This document shows positions 1 to 10,592 of a DNA stretch of 64,000 bases, piece after piece (positions within the stretch are counted from its first letter, which is position 1; every line of letters starts with the position of its first letter). The stretch is taken from assembly GCA_029237695.1 (NCBI GenBank), contig CM055266.1:13942858-14006857 (forward strand), given 5' to 3'. The stretch is from Conchocele bisecta. Its lineage: Eukaryota; Mollusca; Bivalvia; Lucinida; Thyasiridae. The notes under the pieces are model-generated. The model was given only the letters and a program-made list of their open reading frames with translations. It ran no database searches and was not told the DNA's origin. The position numbers and the translations under genes were made by a program.

Positions 1-1
1 C

Positions 2-130
2 GATCTTACACGGTCGTTACAACGAGAATGGAGGAATTTGCCCAACGCACTGGTATTGCGTTACGTCACGTCGATGCGGCGTAGGATCATTGCATGCATT
101 CATGCAAATGGTGGCCACACTCGGTACTAA
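2..130 (+). pseudogene. 3' end of a Tc1/mariner-like transposase
   Basis: One frame stays open from the window edge to a TAA at 128-130 and encodes about 42 residues. They include EWRNLP, SMRRR and the C-terminal NGGHTRY, which is the usual end of Tc1-like transposases (compare EEWNNIP and ARGGHTRY in the copy at 12.9-13.6 kb). Only the C-terminal tail after the DDE catalytic core is present here; whether the rest exists upstream of the window is unknown. Most likely a decayed element in an intron or upstream flank of the host gene. Confidence 0.75.
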
Positions 131-430
131 CGAGATTTACTGAATTTGCCACATTACTTATTGAAATTCCATCTCTAAACATTAAGTAACACATTTCTGA
201 GTTTTTGTGATTTTTGATTTTGTCCCCTACCGCCCTTGGCCGGTTATCTCTCGAATATTTAACAAGATATCCAAATGCAATTTATTGGCTTTGATACAGA
301 AATGAATGAACTTGTTTTTCCATTTTGATTTTTAAAAGTAACCCTTTTGGTTTTTGATGAATCTTTCCTTAAACATGGAGGGACGTTTCTAGTTTTGCTC
401 AGTATATTTAATTTAATTTCCATTTACAAT

Positions 431-1132
431 CACTGGTGCTACTGCACTCTGTGTCAGCGTAAAATGTTTCACTTCAAAAATTGCTCTGGGTTCCTAACAA
501 GATGCCACTGAGTTCTACTTGCAGATATCGCATAAACGCATTTGTCGTCTAGTAAGACATTTGTGCCGCTTACTAAACAAATATGTGATGGCGTAACTTA
601 ACGGTAGATATTCCTCCTTATAGGAATCATGATTTGCCTGGTTTGGCCCTCAGGTACGTTTTTATCTTTGGCTCTTTTGTTACCTGGGAGTTTAATTGGG
701 TTATTGCCCATTATAAAAGTAGTAAGATTATCACTGATCCTACTGCTTTTGGGAGGTGGCCAAGTGATTCTGGTGTGCCGAGGACCTGGCATCATATCAG
801 GGATTATTCTGATTTCAGGGCTGAATATATATCTTTTTTATTGTAAATATTCAGTTCTGATTTTGGGATTTTCCCCCCATTTGTACATGTACTTGAACAT
901 GTACATGTACTTGTACAGGTAATATATGGGATTTAGTACTAAACCCATTGACCCGGCCTTAAATTGACCGTAGCTGTTGATAGGCCTTTAAACCCCAAGA
1001 AACGAACAAACTAGATTAAAATGTGTCTATGCAGTATATTCTGCCTGTAGCTGAATGGAGATTTGTCAGGAATGTGGCGCTATTTCGACATGAAACATTT
1101 TACACCAGCGTGGAGTACAGCACCAGTGACAA
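431..1132. mobile_element. Inverted-repeat element split by a SINE-like insert
   Basis: The left arm (about 431-570) carries GCGTAAAATGTTTCACTT and the right arm (about 1060-1132) carries its complement, both next to a CACTGGTGCT/AGCACCAGTG block. The two arms face each other around the SINE-like copy at 590-1012. A lone left-type arm of the same family lies at about 46907-47040, just after an exon. No transposase ORF is seen, so this is a non-autonomous element. The outer edges are approximate. Confidence 0.5.
590..1012 (+). repeat. SINE-like repeat, family F (full-length copy)
   Basis: This dispersed repeat runs from a TTTGGCCCTCA block through GGGGCCAAGTGACTTTGG-like and TTTTGGGATTTTCC segments to CCCGGCCTTAAAT and a tail close to AGCTGTTGATAGGCCGTTAA followed by ACAAACAAAC. 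Other copies lie at about 6655-7000, 16650-17330, 26350-26600 with 27475-27530, 36835-37040, 42300-42405 and 47790-48485. The directional tail and A-rich end suggest a SINE-type retroposon, but no clear tRNA-like promoter is visible. The overlapping open frames of 70-97 codons are repeat sequence, not genes. Confidence 0.6.
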
Positions 1133-1207
1133 AGTTAAGTTACAGACTGATACTTTTCAAAGGACATCACATAGTTGTTACTAGTAGGCTTGTTAAGTGA
1201 CTATTGA

Positions 1208-1530
1208 CTTCAGTAGCCTATTTCATCAACATTGCAAAGTATACTTTACTAGCAAAGTATACTTTGAGGGAGAAATCATTTATTTTTCCTGAAATGCATT
1301 ATTTCATATAGAACTAAAAAATGCATATATTTCATGATTAAAAGTATGCAGAATTATTATACTGAATTTATTACATTATCACAGCCAAATTGGCTGTGAT
1401 AATGTAATAAATTCAGTATAATAAAAAATAATAAATTTATCATAAAATTGAAATTTAAAAATTTCTCCCTCAAAGTATACTTTGGTACTAAAGTATACTT
1501 TGCAATGTTGATGAAATCGGCTACTGTGGT
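1208..1530. mobile_element. MITE family A copy 1 (nested)
   Basis: A palindromic element of about 320 bp with ends GTAGCC(G/T)ATTTCATCAACATT and its complement, both followed inward by GCAAAGTATACTT. The centre is a near-perfect hairpin around ATTATCACAGCC/GGCTGTGATAAT. It sits inside the left arm of the foldback element. Other copies are at about 16710-17008, 31962-32275, 41905-42215 and 47862-48166. Confidence 0.8.
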
Positions 1531-2196
1531 CATGATGTAAAGGTCCCCTTTGGTATGGAAGTATCTAAGGGCCATAGACACTTTTTTATCCAAAGACACA
1601 CGCTATATCTCATTTTCAATGGCGGCCATATTGTTAAAAAAATATCCGATCATATGTAAGTTTTGCTAAATTCCATTTAAAGTTAGGATTCAGATTTAAC
1701 TGTTGTATGCAAGCTTCTAAGAGTCATGGCGGAATTATTATAAAATATAGAAGTCGTATCTCAAATCCAAGATGGCCGCCGACGACCATATTGGAAAATG
1801 TGGCCGAAAGTAAATAATCGTTTAGCTAAATTTCAATTCAAGATTGATTAATTGCTTTTGTGTCATATGCAAGTTTCTAATGGTAATGGAAGAATGACTA
1901 TCAAAATATGGAAGTTGTATCTCATATTCAAGATGATCGCCATCGGCTATATTGGAAAACATGGCCGACGATGTATAAGTTTAGCTAAATTTCAATGGAA
2001 GCTACATGTTTTCTATGACTTTGTTCTATCTCTTGTATGCACATGTCTAAAGGTCATGGAAGAATGAATAGCAGAAGTTGTATCTCAAATTTAAGATATA
2101 TTAGAAAATGTGGCGGATAATATATAAGTTTACAAAATTTCATTTGAAAGTTATAATTCAAATTTCTTTCAAGGATCATAGAAGAATAAATGTCAA

Positions 2197-3035
2197 ACAG
2201 GGTTCCCACGGGTCCTTGAAAACCTTGAAAGTACTTGAATTTGAAAAAAAAAATCAAGGCCTGAAAAGTGCTTGAAAATCTGACAAGGTACTTGAAAGTC
2301 CTTAAATTCTGAATTTATGGATGTTTATTCCCAAAATGGCTATTGGCTGTGCATTCCGAGACTCCTTGTTGATATTTTTCGGCAACAAATTGTATGTCTA
2401 TGCCGCGAAAACGCTCGTGCACTCGCTAGTTACGCCCCTCTGTATATGGGGCAAACTGATCCCGGTCGCGAAGCGTCCCGGGTCGAACAGGTGTGTGGGC
2501 GAAAACAAACGGGTGATCTCCCTTGCGCTATCTGTGGCTTTATTGATTGAATATTGATTTGCGATTGGTTGAATGTTTAAATTTTAGCGGATATTGACCA
2601 ATGGGGTGATTTCTTTCAGCTGTTCATTGGCCCGCGTGTTTGTTACAGTTTTTGACCTAATTGTGATTAATCATGGGAGCATGACTAGTATCATCCGTAG
2701 TTGAAAAGAATAAACCATGACATGTGCGAATGTATCCAAGTCTACAGGGCACCTGTTTATGAAACTTTCATTTTTTTACATCCATTTTTTTTTCATGAAA
2801 GTGTCTCTTGAAAAAACAGCTCAAAATTTATTCAAATGTTCCAAGGAAAATGACAATAAAAGACACCAGATTGCACTAACTGGCCTCTCATATTTCAAAT
2901 TTTTTCGTGGGGGCATGCCCCCCAACCCCCCTAGCAAACTCGTGCCTGCGGCACTCATTTGGTCCTTGAATTATGGAAAAAAGGTCCTTGAAAGTCCTTG
3001 AATTTGGCCATGCAATAAGGGTGGGAACCCTGGTC
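2197..3035. mobile_element. hAT-type non-autonomous element
   Basis: The ends are CAGGGTTCCCACGGGTCCTT and, at the other side, AAGGGTGGGAACCCTG. GTCCTTGAAA-type subterminal repeats occur on both sides, a termini pattern known from hAT elements. GTCAAA directly precedes the left end and directly follows the right end, giving a visible 6-bp target-site duplication (hAT normally 8 bp). No hAT transposase ORF is seen in the roughly 840 bp, so the copy is non-autonomous. It is inserted in the left arm of the foldback element. Confidence 0.7.
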
Positions 3036-3199
3036 AAAATATGGAAGTACAAATCCAAGATGGCTGTTGTCCGTCATTTTGAAATAAATGGCCAATTCAT
3101 AGCTCGCAAAATGTGTATCGTTTGCACTATTATAATACATGTTTTCTAGCAATGTTGAATGCCATACACTCATTTCTTGAATCATGTTTACAACTGAAA

Positions 3200-5140
3200 T
3201 GCATTAAAAATGATATCCCGGAATTTATGCTGAAAATAATTTTAACTACATACTATAAGAAAAAGAGCGGAATGTCAAATGAAAATTGAGAACAGATATG
3301 GAACAGAATCACTGAATTAACAAAACCTAGTAGATGACATTCCTTTGTGCTTAATTTGCTGGGAAATATATTCCATGTGCATATTCTGTTTCCTTTATAC
3401 ATACAATTCTTTGTATTTCAGATACATGATGCATTTTTTTCAAATGAGTGACATTAATATAACTGAGCAGATGAACATTAAAAAGACGGTATTTTAGAAT
3501 GAGCATTATAATTATATGTATTGCATACATGAGATACAGACACAGTATATGTTGGTTTTGTGGAGGTCGTGGATTAATTACTGATTGCATACAAGTGACC
3601 AGGCTAACGGAATTAATACACTTTTATAAATGGATATTGTGTGAATTACAGATGTAAAGGAGTCAAGCATATTCGAATACTAGTATGTAATTTATGGGGG
3701 TAGGTGTGATAGTTGGGTTGAGATCATGTGCAGAGATAAATAAAACAGTCATATGGTTGGAGAACTATTGCCAGGACGTGCGAGCAGGAGCTTATGCATA
3801 TGCTGCGCATTATATAGTGCAGCACATGGCAATATCACTCTTGTGTATGTGAATATATATTTTGTTTGAGAATGGCTCATTTTATTGCAACACCTGTTTT
3901 ATTTTATGAGCAAGCAGAACAGTACAAACATGTAGTGCACAGTTTTGTCAGCTCACTAAATAACCGGATTTATACAATATGGTGTTTGAGTGACTTTTAC
4001 ATGACATTGTATGCATATCGCAATATAATGTGATCTCGGAAGCTAAATGGTCACTCGCATGAATGTGTTGTAGATAACATATATTATGGAAACAGGAATA
4101 ATGCATGTAAATGTATATATTGCACACACTACATGATATAATAAAACTAATACGAGACGACACAAGATTCAGTGTGCAAATACATAATGGTTGGCATAAC
4201 GATATACTGGTTAATGGTCAACTTTACGTTCTTTACGTTCTTTTATAATATTGTCTAGCTACAGTGAGATACGATTTTAGCCACTACTATGTAAAATGAT
4301 GACTATCCACTATCCCCTGCGAATAGAAACATTGTACATATCGTTGATGAGTTAAAAACTTTGCTACAATGACGCCAATTAATATACAATGACAATGTAA
4401 ATTGACGAATATAGCTATGTTGGGTTCATGTCGGTGATTTGTATTATTAAGTGAGTCTGGGTTTCTCTGAATTAATGTTGCTTCTGCGAGACAGATACTG
4501 GATAGAACATTACACGAATATGCTTGCATTATGACAAAATGTCATTCATAAGATAATATGCATTTTAAGTTCTACACTATTACACTATGTGCTTATAAAT
4601 GATTAGTATGTGATGATATTGCCATGGAATGCATACATTGCATCTTCACATACATTATAAGATTATATGTTATTGGTATATGCATATTTTATTACTATAC
4701 GGTATACATTACATATATTGCTAAACGGTGCAGTGTACATTTTTTTGTCATTCATTCCGGTCATCTGTTGATCTGTACTGCTGACAGTAACAATTTTGTT
4801 AAAGTTAGCATTCACAGTGTCAGTGCCAAATGCTTTAAGCTGTATGTGTATGTGCAGGAGGCAGCCCATTTTCATTTCCTCAAAGGCCTTTTGCATTACA
4901 AGTGCCTATATTTCTAGCTTGCAATTGTTTTCATCATGCCATCTAATTTTGTTTTCATACCTTTTACTAAGTTGTCAAGTTTGTGTGCTACTTTCGAATG
5001 GTACTTAAATACATTCTAACAGTGAAAACTGTCTGAAAAAGGTTTGTGGAATCAACCGGATCCAAACAGTACATGTACAAACGGTAAATATTTAATATAT
5101 TTTATTTTGTATGTGTTTCTACATATACATGTCTAATCTG
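3200..5140. other. AT-rich interior of the foldback element, no gene seen
   Basis: About 1.9 kb of AT-rich sequence with scattered open frames of 97 codons or fewer, none with a recognisable domain, good start context or flanking splice signals. I see no exon of the host gene, no RNA gene and no transposase. Confidence 0.5.
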
Positions 5141-6029
5141 TTTCCGAATGATTGATGGCAGCCATCTTGGATTTGAGATTCAGTTCTGCTATGGCGACCA
5201 TCTTGGATTCAAGATACACCTTACAAATATGTTATTCACTGTTCTATGACCCATATGTAGTTCTATATCAAAGAGAAGAGTCGCATTACAACATTAATTC
5301 ATTCATTAATTAATTCATTAAATACATATATTGTCAGTAATTTTTACCAATATGGAAACCAGCGGCCATCTTGAATTTTAGATAAAGCTTCTGTATTAGA
5401 TATTCATTTCTCCATGACCCTTAGAAACTTGAATATAACAGAATAAATTTAAATCATTACTTTTATTGCTATTTAGCTACACTTATATATTGTCGGCCAC
5501 TTTTTCCAATATAGCTGTCAGCAATATTTTACCAATATTGCCACCGGCGGCCATCTTGAATTTGACATACAACTTCTACATTAGATATTCATTCCTCCAT
5601 GACCCTTAGAACCTTGTATATAACAGAAGAAATTTAAATCATTACTTTTATTGAAATTTAGCTGAACTTGTATATGTGGGTAGTTTTTGTTTACCAAATA
5701 TGGCCACCGGCGGCCATCTTGGAATTGAGATACAACTACTATATTTGATATTCATTCTTCCATGATCGTTAGAAGCTAGCATGCAACACTAGAAATGGGA
5801 ATCATAAGTTTAATTGAAATTTAATTCAACTTATATATCGTCGGCCGGCAGCCATCTTGAATATAAGATAGATCGTTTGTCTTTGGATAAAAAACTTTCT
5901 ATGGTCCTAAGGAACTTCCATACCAAAGGGGACCTTTGCATCATGATGTAAAGTCAAACCCCTATTTTTTGCACTTAACAAGCCTTTTATACAAGCCAGC
6001 CCATCTTGATCTACAGTGTTTACAAATGT

Positions 6030-6470
6030 GGATGTGACTGGAGAAATCAAGCTTATGGGTTTTGCTACCAGAGTAGATCCAGATCAGCATGTGCTCCGTA
6101 CAATCTGAGCAGGATCTGCCCTGCTCGCCATTCCATCAATGAAACACCCGTCATTATTCTAACAAGCAGTATATATCGTTATCAAGCTACTGGGGTGTGC
6201 TATTTGATCATGATCTGCACTGCTCGCCATTCCATCAATGAAACACCCGTCGTGCTTCTAACAAGCAGTATATATCGTTATCAGGCTACTGTGGTGTGCT
6301 ATTGGATCAGGATCTGCACTGCTCACCGTTCCATCAATGAAACACCCGTCGTGCTTCTAACAAGCATTATATATCGTTATCAGGCTGCTGGGGTGTGCTA
6401 TTGGATCAGGAGCTACACTGGTCACAAATGCCATAAGCCCTTTTTCTCTAGGCACAGCCACAAATGTTGA
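6030..6470 (+). repeat. Three tandem copies of an about 99-bp repeat (family E)
   Basis: A unit with CCATCAATGAAACACCCGTC, CTTCTAACAAGCA and TATATATCGTTATCAGGCTA recurs three times between about 6115 and 6420, linked by GGATCTGCACTGCTC-type segments. The 154-codon open frame across it is repeat-derived. Dispersed single copies occur at about 39775-39990 and 42745-42990, and a diverged one lies inside the inverted pair at 31.5 and 33.7 kb. The AGTCTGATCAGG(A/G)TCTGCACTG core is shared by all. Confidence 0.65.
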
Positions 6471-6654
6471 TTGTAGGGTTAATTGAAAGGGTTAATTATA
6501 AAATACAAAATATCATTGATATAATTTGGTATACAAATTTGAATAAAAGAATGTGTCTAAGTAGATAAACAAAATTAGAGTCGCTCCACCCCACTCAACA
6601 TTTGTAAACAATCAGCATTGAGTTGTTGTGGGGATGGTTGGTTGGGAGCATGCG

Positions 6655-7000
6655 ATGGTAATTTAATTTCGATCGGGATTCTTTCTTACTGGAATCCCGA
6701 CCGAAGACCTGGTTTTGGCTCTAGGGTATGGCATTCTTGTATGTGAGAGTTGAATCTGGTTATACCCCTTGTATGAATAATACGATTATTCTTAATCATA
6801 TTACGTTAGGGTAAGGAGCCAAGTGACTTTGGTGTGGTATGGTCCTGGCACCAGGTCAGGTTATTCTAATTTCAGGGCTGAATAAATATTCTGATTTTGG
6901 GATTTTCCTCCCAATGCAGCAGGTTACATATGGGATTGAACCCGTTGGCCCGGCCTTAAATGACCATAGCCGTTGATAGGCCGTTAAACACCACCAACAA
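6655..7000 (+). repeat. SINE-like family F copy
   Basis: Contains GGGATTC...CTGGAATCCCGACC, the CAAGTGACTTTGGTGTGGTA segment, TTTTGGGATTTTCCTCCCAA and ends in GTTGATAGGCCGTTAAACAC followed by a CAACAACA tail. It ends about 20 bp before the acceptor of exon 1 of the host gene. Confidence 0.65.
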
Positions 7001-7022
7001 CAGCACTGTGTTGCCATTACAG

Positions 7023-7129
7023 ATAAGCTTGAAGACGGGCTTCAACGTGGTCACGTGGAGAGTTATTGGCATCAGCATTGGCGACAATCAAGCACAAGCC
7101 TGTCCTAATGAGGAAAATGAGTATCACAG
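7023..7129 (+). CDS. ELAPOR1/2: ELAPOR-family exon 1 of window, with internal frameshift
   Basis: The acceptor is TTGCCATTACAG and the donor CACAG|GTAAGG. In the first frame the exon gives ISLKTGFNVVTWRVIGISIG; its TWR matches the YWR found at this place in homologues. A second frame gives HKPVLMRKMSITG, matching the family motif PVLVRNIAITG. The two frames differ by one base, switching at about 7080-7095, so the copy has one extra base (or two missing). The length of 107 nt does not fit entry phase 0 and exit phase 1, which supports an indel. It encodes the end of the N-terminal module leading into the first cysteine-rich repeat. Either an assembly error or a genuine lesion. Confidence 0.75.
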
Positions 7130-7272
7130 GTAAGGTATACTGCATACTGTCCCCTATTGTTATTTGTGTTGACGGGCCCGTTAAGCACCATTACCCTGGT
7201 TGGAAAAAGAGAGACAGAGTGATTTGTGGCTCTGACAGGAGAATTTAATGGGGTATATGTGTTTTGTGACTA

Positions 7273-7490
7273 GTGTCGATACAGATTCAGCCTGTGAATC
7301 CGCAGTCTGACCAGGATCTGCACTGTTCGTTATTATGGGGGTGTATACTGGAATCGGGTTGTTTGTCAGTCACTAAACATAACATCAGAGAAATATGTTA
7401 TAACTTCTATTTCCTTCATCGAAAATTTTTAATATTTCACACATGCAATCCTCTAAGGCTCTACTATCATGCTGTGACTAATATCACATA
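7273..7490 (+). repeat. Half of a bivalve-type noncoding repeat module (family K)
   Basis: Contains AACATCAGAGAAATATGTTA, TTCTATTTCCTTCATCGAAA and ATCATGCTGTGAC, which recur at 8680-8930 on the other side of the TIR element and in the tandem array at 35850-36560. The TIR element at 7491-8674 appears to have inserted into a region of this repeat. No gene is seen. Confidence 0.5.
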
Positions 7491-8674
7491 TACAGTGCGA
7501 CCCCGTTAGTACATGGAAGTCCGGCGACATACAACCTTCCGTGTTGCTTATCCGAACCATGCTATATCCGTTCTCGCCCAAGACGTGTCATAATGTCAAC
7601 AAAAAATACATGTACACTGTACACTGTGACTGCGAATGACGTCGCCAATGCCTATAATATGCCATAAGTTTTCACTGTTATCTTCGCATGTAATAATTAT
7701 ATTGAATCCAAGAATTGTTAACGTCATGTTTTATTTATTCATCATGTTCTGTAGAATGTAGATCTACGCAGGTCCGTGCAATCCATTATTGTAAACGCGT
7801 GTAGAAAAAAGTGTAGTAATGATGACGCAATGACCGATATCCTGTTCCATCAGCTGCAACGTCACGGACAAGCTCGTGCGTTGCAATCTGTGTTTACTCA
7901 TATGGTGAGCACAGGTGGAAGACTCGGACCTATGACACCAAAATAAATGCCTATTAAAAAAATCCCATTATCCCACCCACCTGGTAGTACATGACGTTAA
8001 TAATAGAACGAGATCAAGTGGGTGGCGTAATGGATATTTTTGTAATGGTCATTTTCTTTGTGTCACACGTCCGACTATTCCACCTGTGAGTACAGACCTG
8101 TATAGACATGTTTTGCCCGACATGTTATAATATTGCGCCAGTTCATGAGGTAATCAGGCTTATCACGTGAGATTTTCGACGAAGATGATCTGATGTTACA
8201 TTTTCTGTAAACGATATCGAATGTTGACGAATATTAATCTGCGCGACTGATACGCGATCTCCGATTGGTCAGCCTTTACACCTAATTAATATTCCACCAA
8301 TGGTGAGCGCGAACGCATGCCGGAAAAATGAAATCGAGCACATAACAATTAGCACTGCTTTGTTACTGGTCTTACTGATCTTATTCCCAGTTTGCTCTGA
8401 TTAATTTACGAAATGTGCAAACGTGATCAGCTGCACATTCACATCAGTGAGATAAAAGGAGGCTATGCGTCCATAAAAAAACAACAAATCGTCCATTTTG
8501 GGTCTAATTTGGGAAAGAATCGCAAATTTAACACGATTTCTGACAATAGTCGTGTTACAAATTTAACATGATTTTGATATACAAATAGGAAAAAAAATTC
8601 GGGAGCCAAGGCACAACCGTGTACTAACCGAAATCGTGTTATAGTGAAGCGTGTACTAACGGGGTCGCACTGTA
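7491..8674. mobile_element. 1.18-kb terminal-inverted-repeat element without transposase
   Basis: The ends are perfect inverted repeats of about 20 bp: CAGTGCGACCCCGTTAGTAC on the left and its complement on the right, bounded by TA on both sides as in Tc1/mariner/pogo insertions. Inside there is a second inverted pair (GAGCACAGGTGGAA near 7908 and TTCCACCTGTGAG near 8078). No ORF of transposase size or motif is present, so the copy is non-autonomous. Confidence 0.75.
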
Positions 8675-8679
8675 GTCTT

Positions 8680-8935
8680 TTTACTTAACATCAGAGAAAT
8701 ATGTTAGAACTTCTATTTCCTTCATCGAAAATTCTTAATATTTCACGCATGCATTACATAAGGCTCTACTATCATGCTGTGACAAAATCCATGACCGTCC
8801 AACCCCCACTGATCCCAAGGTTAAGGTCACATACTTAGTCTCTTTACAAAACTTAACATCGGTGAAATCGGTTATAACTTCTATTTCCTTCATTGAACAT
8901 TTTCACTGATATCTTGTTGCGTTCAACATCATTAG
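8680..8935 (+). repeat. Family K repeat copies
   Basis: Two partial copies of the AACATCAGAGAAATATGTTA / TTCTATTTCCTTCATCGAAA unit. The spacing of about 165 bp is the same as in the tandem array at 35.8-36.6 kb. The sequence shows no coding features. Confidence 0.5.
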
Positions 8936-9019
8936 GAAATCCGATATTTATGTACCTATATGGGTGAAAATAAAAACAACCCAGTACCCAATACATGTCC
9001 TCAGTCAGGATTTGTCCGA

Positions 9020-9110
9020 TTGTTTAATGGAACGTGGCCTAGGGGATATGGCATTGGATTTCAATACCGGAGGTTGCGAGTTCAAGCCACACCCTATAAT
9101 AAAGTTGAAA
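9020..9110 (+). mobile_element. tRNA-derived SINE fragment
   Basis: An A-box-like GTGGCCTAGGGGATATGGC is followed about 30 bp on by a B-box-like GCGAGTTCAAGCC. The same arrangement (GGCCTAGGGACTAGAAC and GGTTCAGACC) is seen in the fuller SINE at 30903. The 3' body is missing or replaced. Confidence 0.5.
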
Positions 9111-9164
9111 TTTACTTGCTTTTTATACGCCTGTTTGACGTATGACATGTATGTATGCACTTTG

Positions 9165-9620
9165 TGCGGGCGGCGGGCATGCATGTTTATCATGGCAAGA
9201 CGAAGAAGCCTATTGATTTTCAAAAATGTCCGATGACTTATCTTCCCTTGGCAGCCATTTTTAATTTTCGCACTCTGTATACTTGTCCACGCAATAACTC
9301 TACTTCACCAATCGTAACCAAATTAGAGTCTACTTGACGGATTGTAACCAAATTTGGTATACATGTTTATCACGGCAAGATGAAGAAGTCTATTGATTTT
9401 GAAAATTTTCCTATAACTTATCTCCCCTTGGAGGCCATTTTTTATTTTCGGACTTTCTTTGTATCTTTGTCCAGCAATAACTTCTACATGACTGATCGTA
9501 ACCAAAGTCAGTTATAACATGTTTATCAAGTCAAGATGAAGAACCCTATTGGTTTTCATTTTTTTTGTGAGTTATCTCCCCTTGTTGAATGGTCTTGCTT
9601 TGACGGGCGTATATTGTGAC
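9165..9620 (+). repeat. Three diverged tandem copies of an about 170-bp repeat
   Basis: The segments CATGTTTATCA(C/T)GGCAAGA, TATTGATTTT and CTTATCTCCCCTTGG recur near 9180, 9362 and 9519. This is intronic, and its open frames are 60-90 codons at most and repeat-derived. Confidence 0.5.
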
Positions 9621-9811
9621 CTTCGACACTCTTGTTGCATAAGTGAATTTTTGAATGTGTTTTATTTTTTTTTATCATTTGCTCCCTCTTTAATAAGGAA
9701 ATATCAATCAATAATAATAATACATTTTTAAAAGTAAAATACGCATTGAATACAAAACTTATCTGGAGCTCTAATGACGTGTCACACATCAATTCTCACA
9801 TGATTTCACAG

Positions 9812-9960
9812 GTGTGGCCTTCACGTCTGAATGTACCAAGTGTCGGCGGGGACGTTCAGCAGTGAGAAGGCGGAATATTGCACGGACTGCCCAGAAAACA
9901 CGTACTCTGAAAAGGGTGCTGCCATGTGTACGCCGTGTAATGCCGCGACACAATATTCTG
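9812..9960 (+). CDS. ELAPOR1/2: ELAPOR-family exon 2, Cys-rich repeat, with 1-base deletion
   Basis: The acceptor is TTTCACAG and the donor TTCTG|GTATGT. The exon begins GVAFTSECTKC, matching the family GVAYTSECFPC. It then continues in another frame as GTFSSEKAEYCTDCPENTYS and CTPCNAATQYS, a growth-factor-receptor-like C-x2-C repeat. The frame changes at about 9843-9846, where TGTCGGCGG would need one more C to read Cys-Pro. The exon length of 149 nt is one short of the 150 required by its flanking phases (1 in, 1 out), an independent sign of a one-base deletion. Otherwise every conserved cysteine is present. Confidence 0.85.
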
Positions 9961-10096
9961 GTATGTAGATCAATGGCTTCCTTTTGACTGTTATTATATC
10001 AGTTCAATTTGTAATCAACAAAAATATATATATTTAATTGTCACTCATGTAAGATCCTCTATTTAAGTTGGCCCATTGACTGATTTTGTAACTAAC

Positions 10097-10262
10097 CTTT
10101 GTACGACTAAAATGTTCGCAAGTGCAAAATTAATATAGTCTGTAAATTTCACATTAACAACGTTTTCTTGTAAACAATTATTGGATTTACATTTATTGAG
10201 CATAGGCTGCATATGCAGCCTATGCTCAATAAATGTAAATCCATCAATTGGAACGGGCCCCA
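10097..10262. mobile_element. MITE family B copy (truncated)
   Basis: Carries TTTGTACGACTAAAATGTTC, AATTTCACATTAACAA and the central palindrome TGAGCATAGGCTGCATATGC with its complement. It ends early at GGAACGGGCCCC, so the right arm is shortened. Related copies are at 11815-12112, 22155-22395, 32390-32540, 40083-40330, 40838-41066, 53785-54235 and 63645-63880. Confidence 0.75.
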
Positions 10263-10413
10263 TTTATTGAAACGTGCCTCTTTTTAATAAATATCGTATT
10301 AAGTCACCACTCATGTAAGATGTTTGAACTAAATATCTGCACCTCATTTAGTTTATTGGCTGTGTCCCTGGCTATGCCCGGTACTAAATCTGTATTGTTT
10401 AATGTCAACACAG

Positions 10414-10502
10414 GTTACGGAGCCACCAAATGTAAGGCGAGACCCGCCTGTGAGGACAAAGATTACTACCGACTACAGACACCGTGCGATGAAAACAAAA
10501 TG
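10414..10502 (+). CDS. ELAPOR1/2: ELAPOR-family exon 3, Cys-rich segment
   Basis: The acceptor is TCAACACAG and the donor AAAATG|GTGGGT. The product GYGATKCKARPACEDKDYY and LQTPCDENKM matches the family stretch around RPACTDKDYF and HTACD. Entry phase 1 joins the G left by exon 2; exit phase 0 leads into exon 4. The three cysteines link the growth-factor-receptor-like repeat to the next Cys-rich block in the lumenal region. The open frame on either side of the exon is intron. Confidence 0.9.
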
Positions 10503-10592
10503 GTGGGTTTTGGGCTCAGTTTTTTCAAACCAGCAGCTTGCAGTAAGCTCATCATAGTGGTTACAATATCCATCTTTGCGTGTGTTTGTGAT

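Larger units (their letters stand above)
1186..5988. mobile_element. Large foldback-type element with subrepeats in its arms
   Basis: The left end reads AGGCTTGTTAAGTG (about 1187) and the right end has the complement CACTTAACAAGCCT (5972-5985). Further in, both sides carry TGATGTAAAG and AAAGGGGACCTTT/AAAGGTCCCCTTT in opposite orientation. Each arm then holds several degenerate copies of a unit of about 150 bp with AAGATGGCCGCC and AAATTTCAATT-like motifs (left 1530-2190 and 3040-3190; right 5140-5930). The interior (3200-5100) is AT-rich and shows no convincing ORF. Long arms made of subrepeats are typical of Foldback-like DNA elements. Two younger insertions interrupt the left arm. Confidence 0.6.

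Noticed and set aside
6006..6470. 154-codon plus-strand ORF
   Set aside because: Entirely covered by the three-copy family E repeat; the repeated NETPV-LLTSxIYRYQA pattern is repeat translation.
1..7000. Upstream ELAPOR exons encoding the N-terminal module
   Set aside because: I looked for the family's N-terminal Cys-rich and aromatic motifs next to splice sites and found none; the region is filled by transposable elements, so these exons probably lie before the window.
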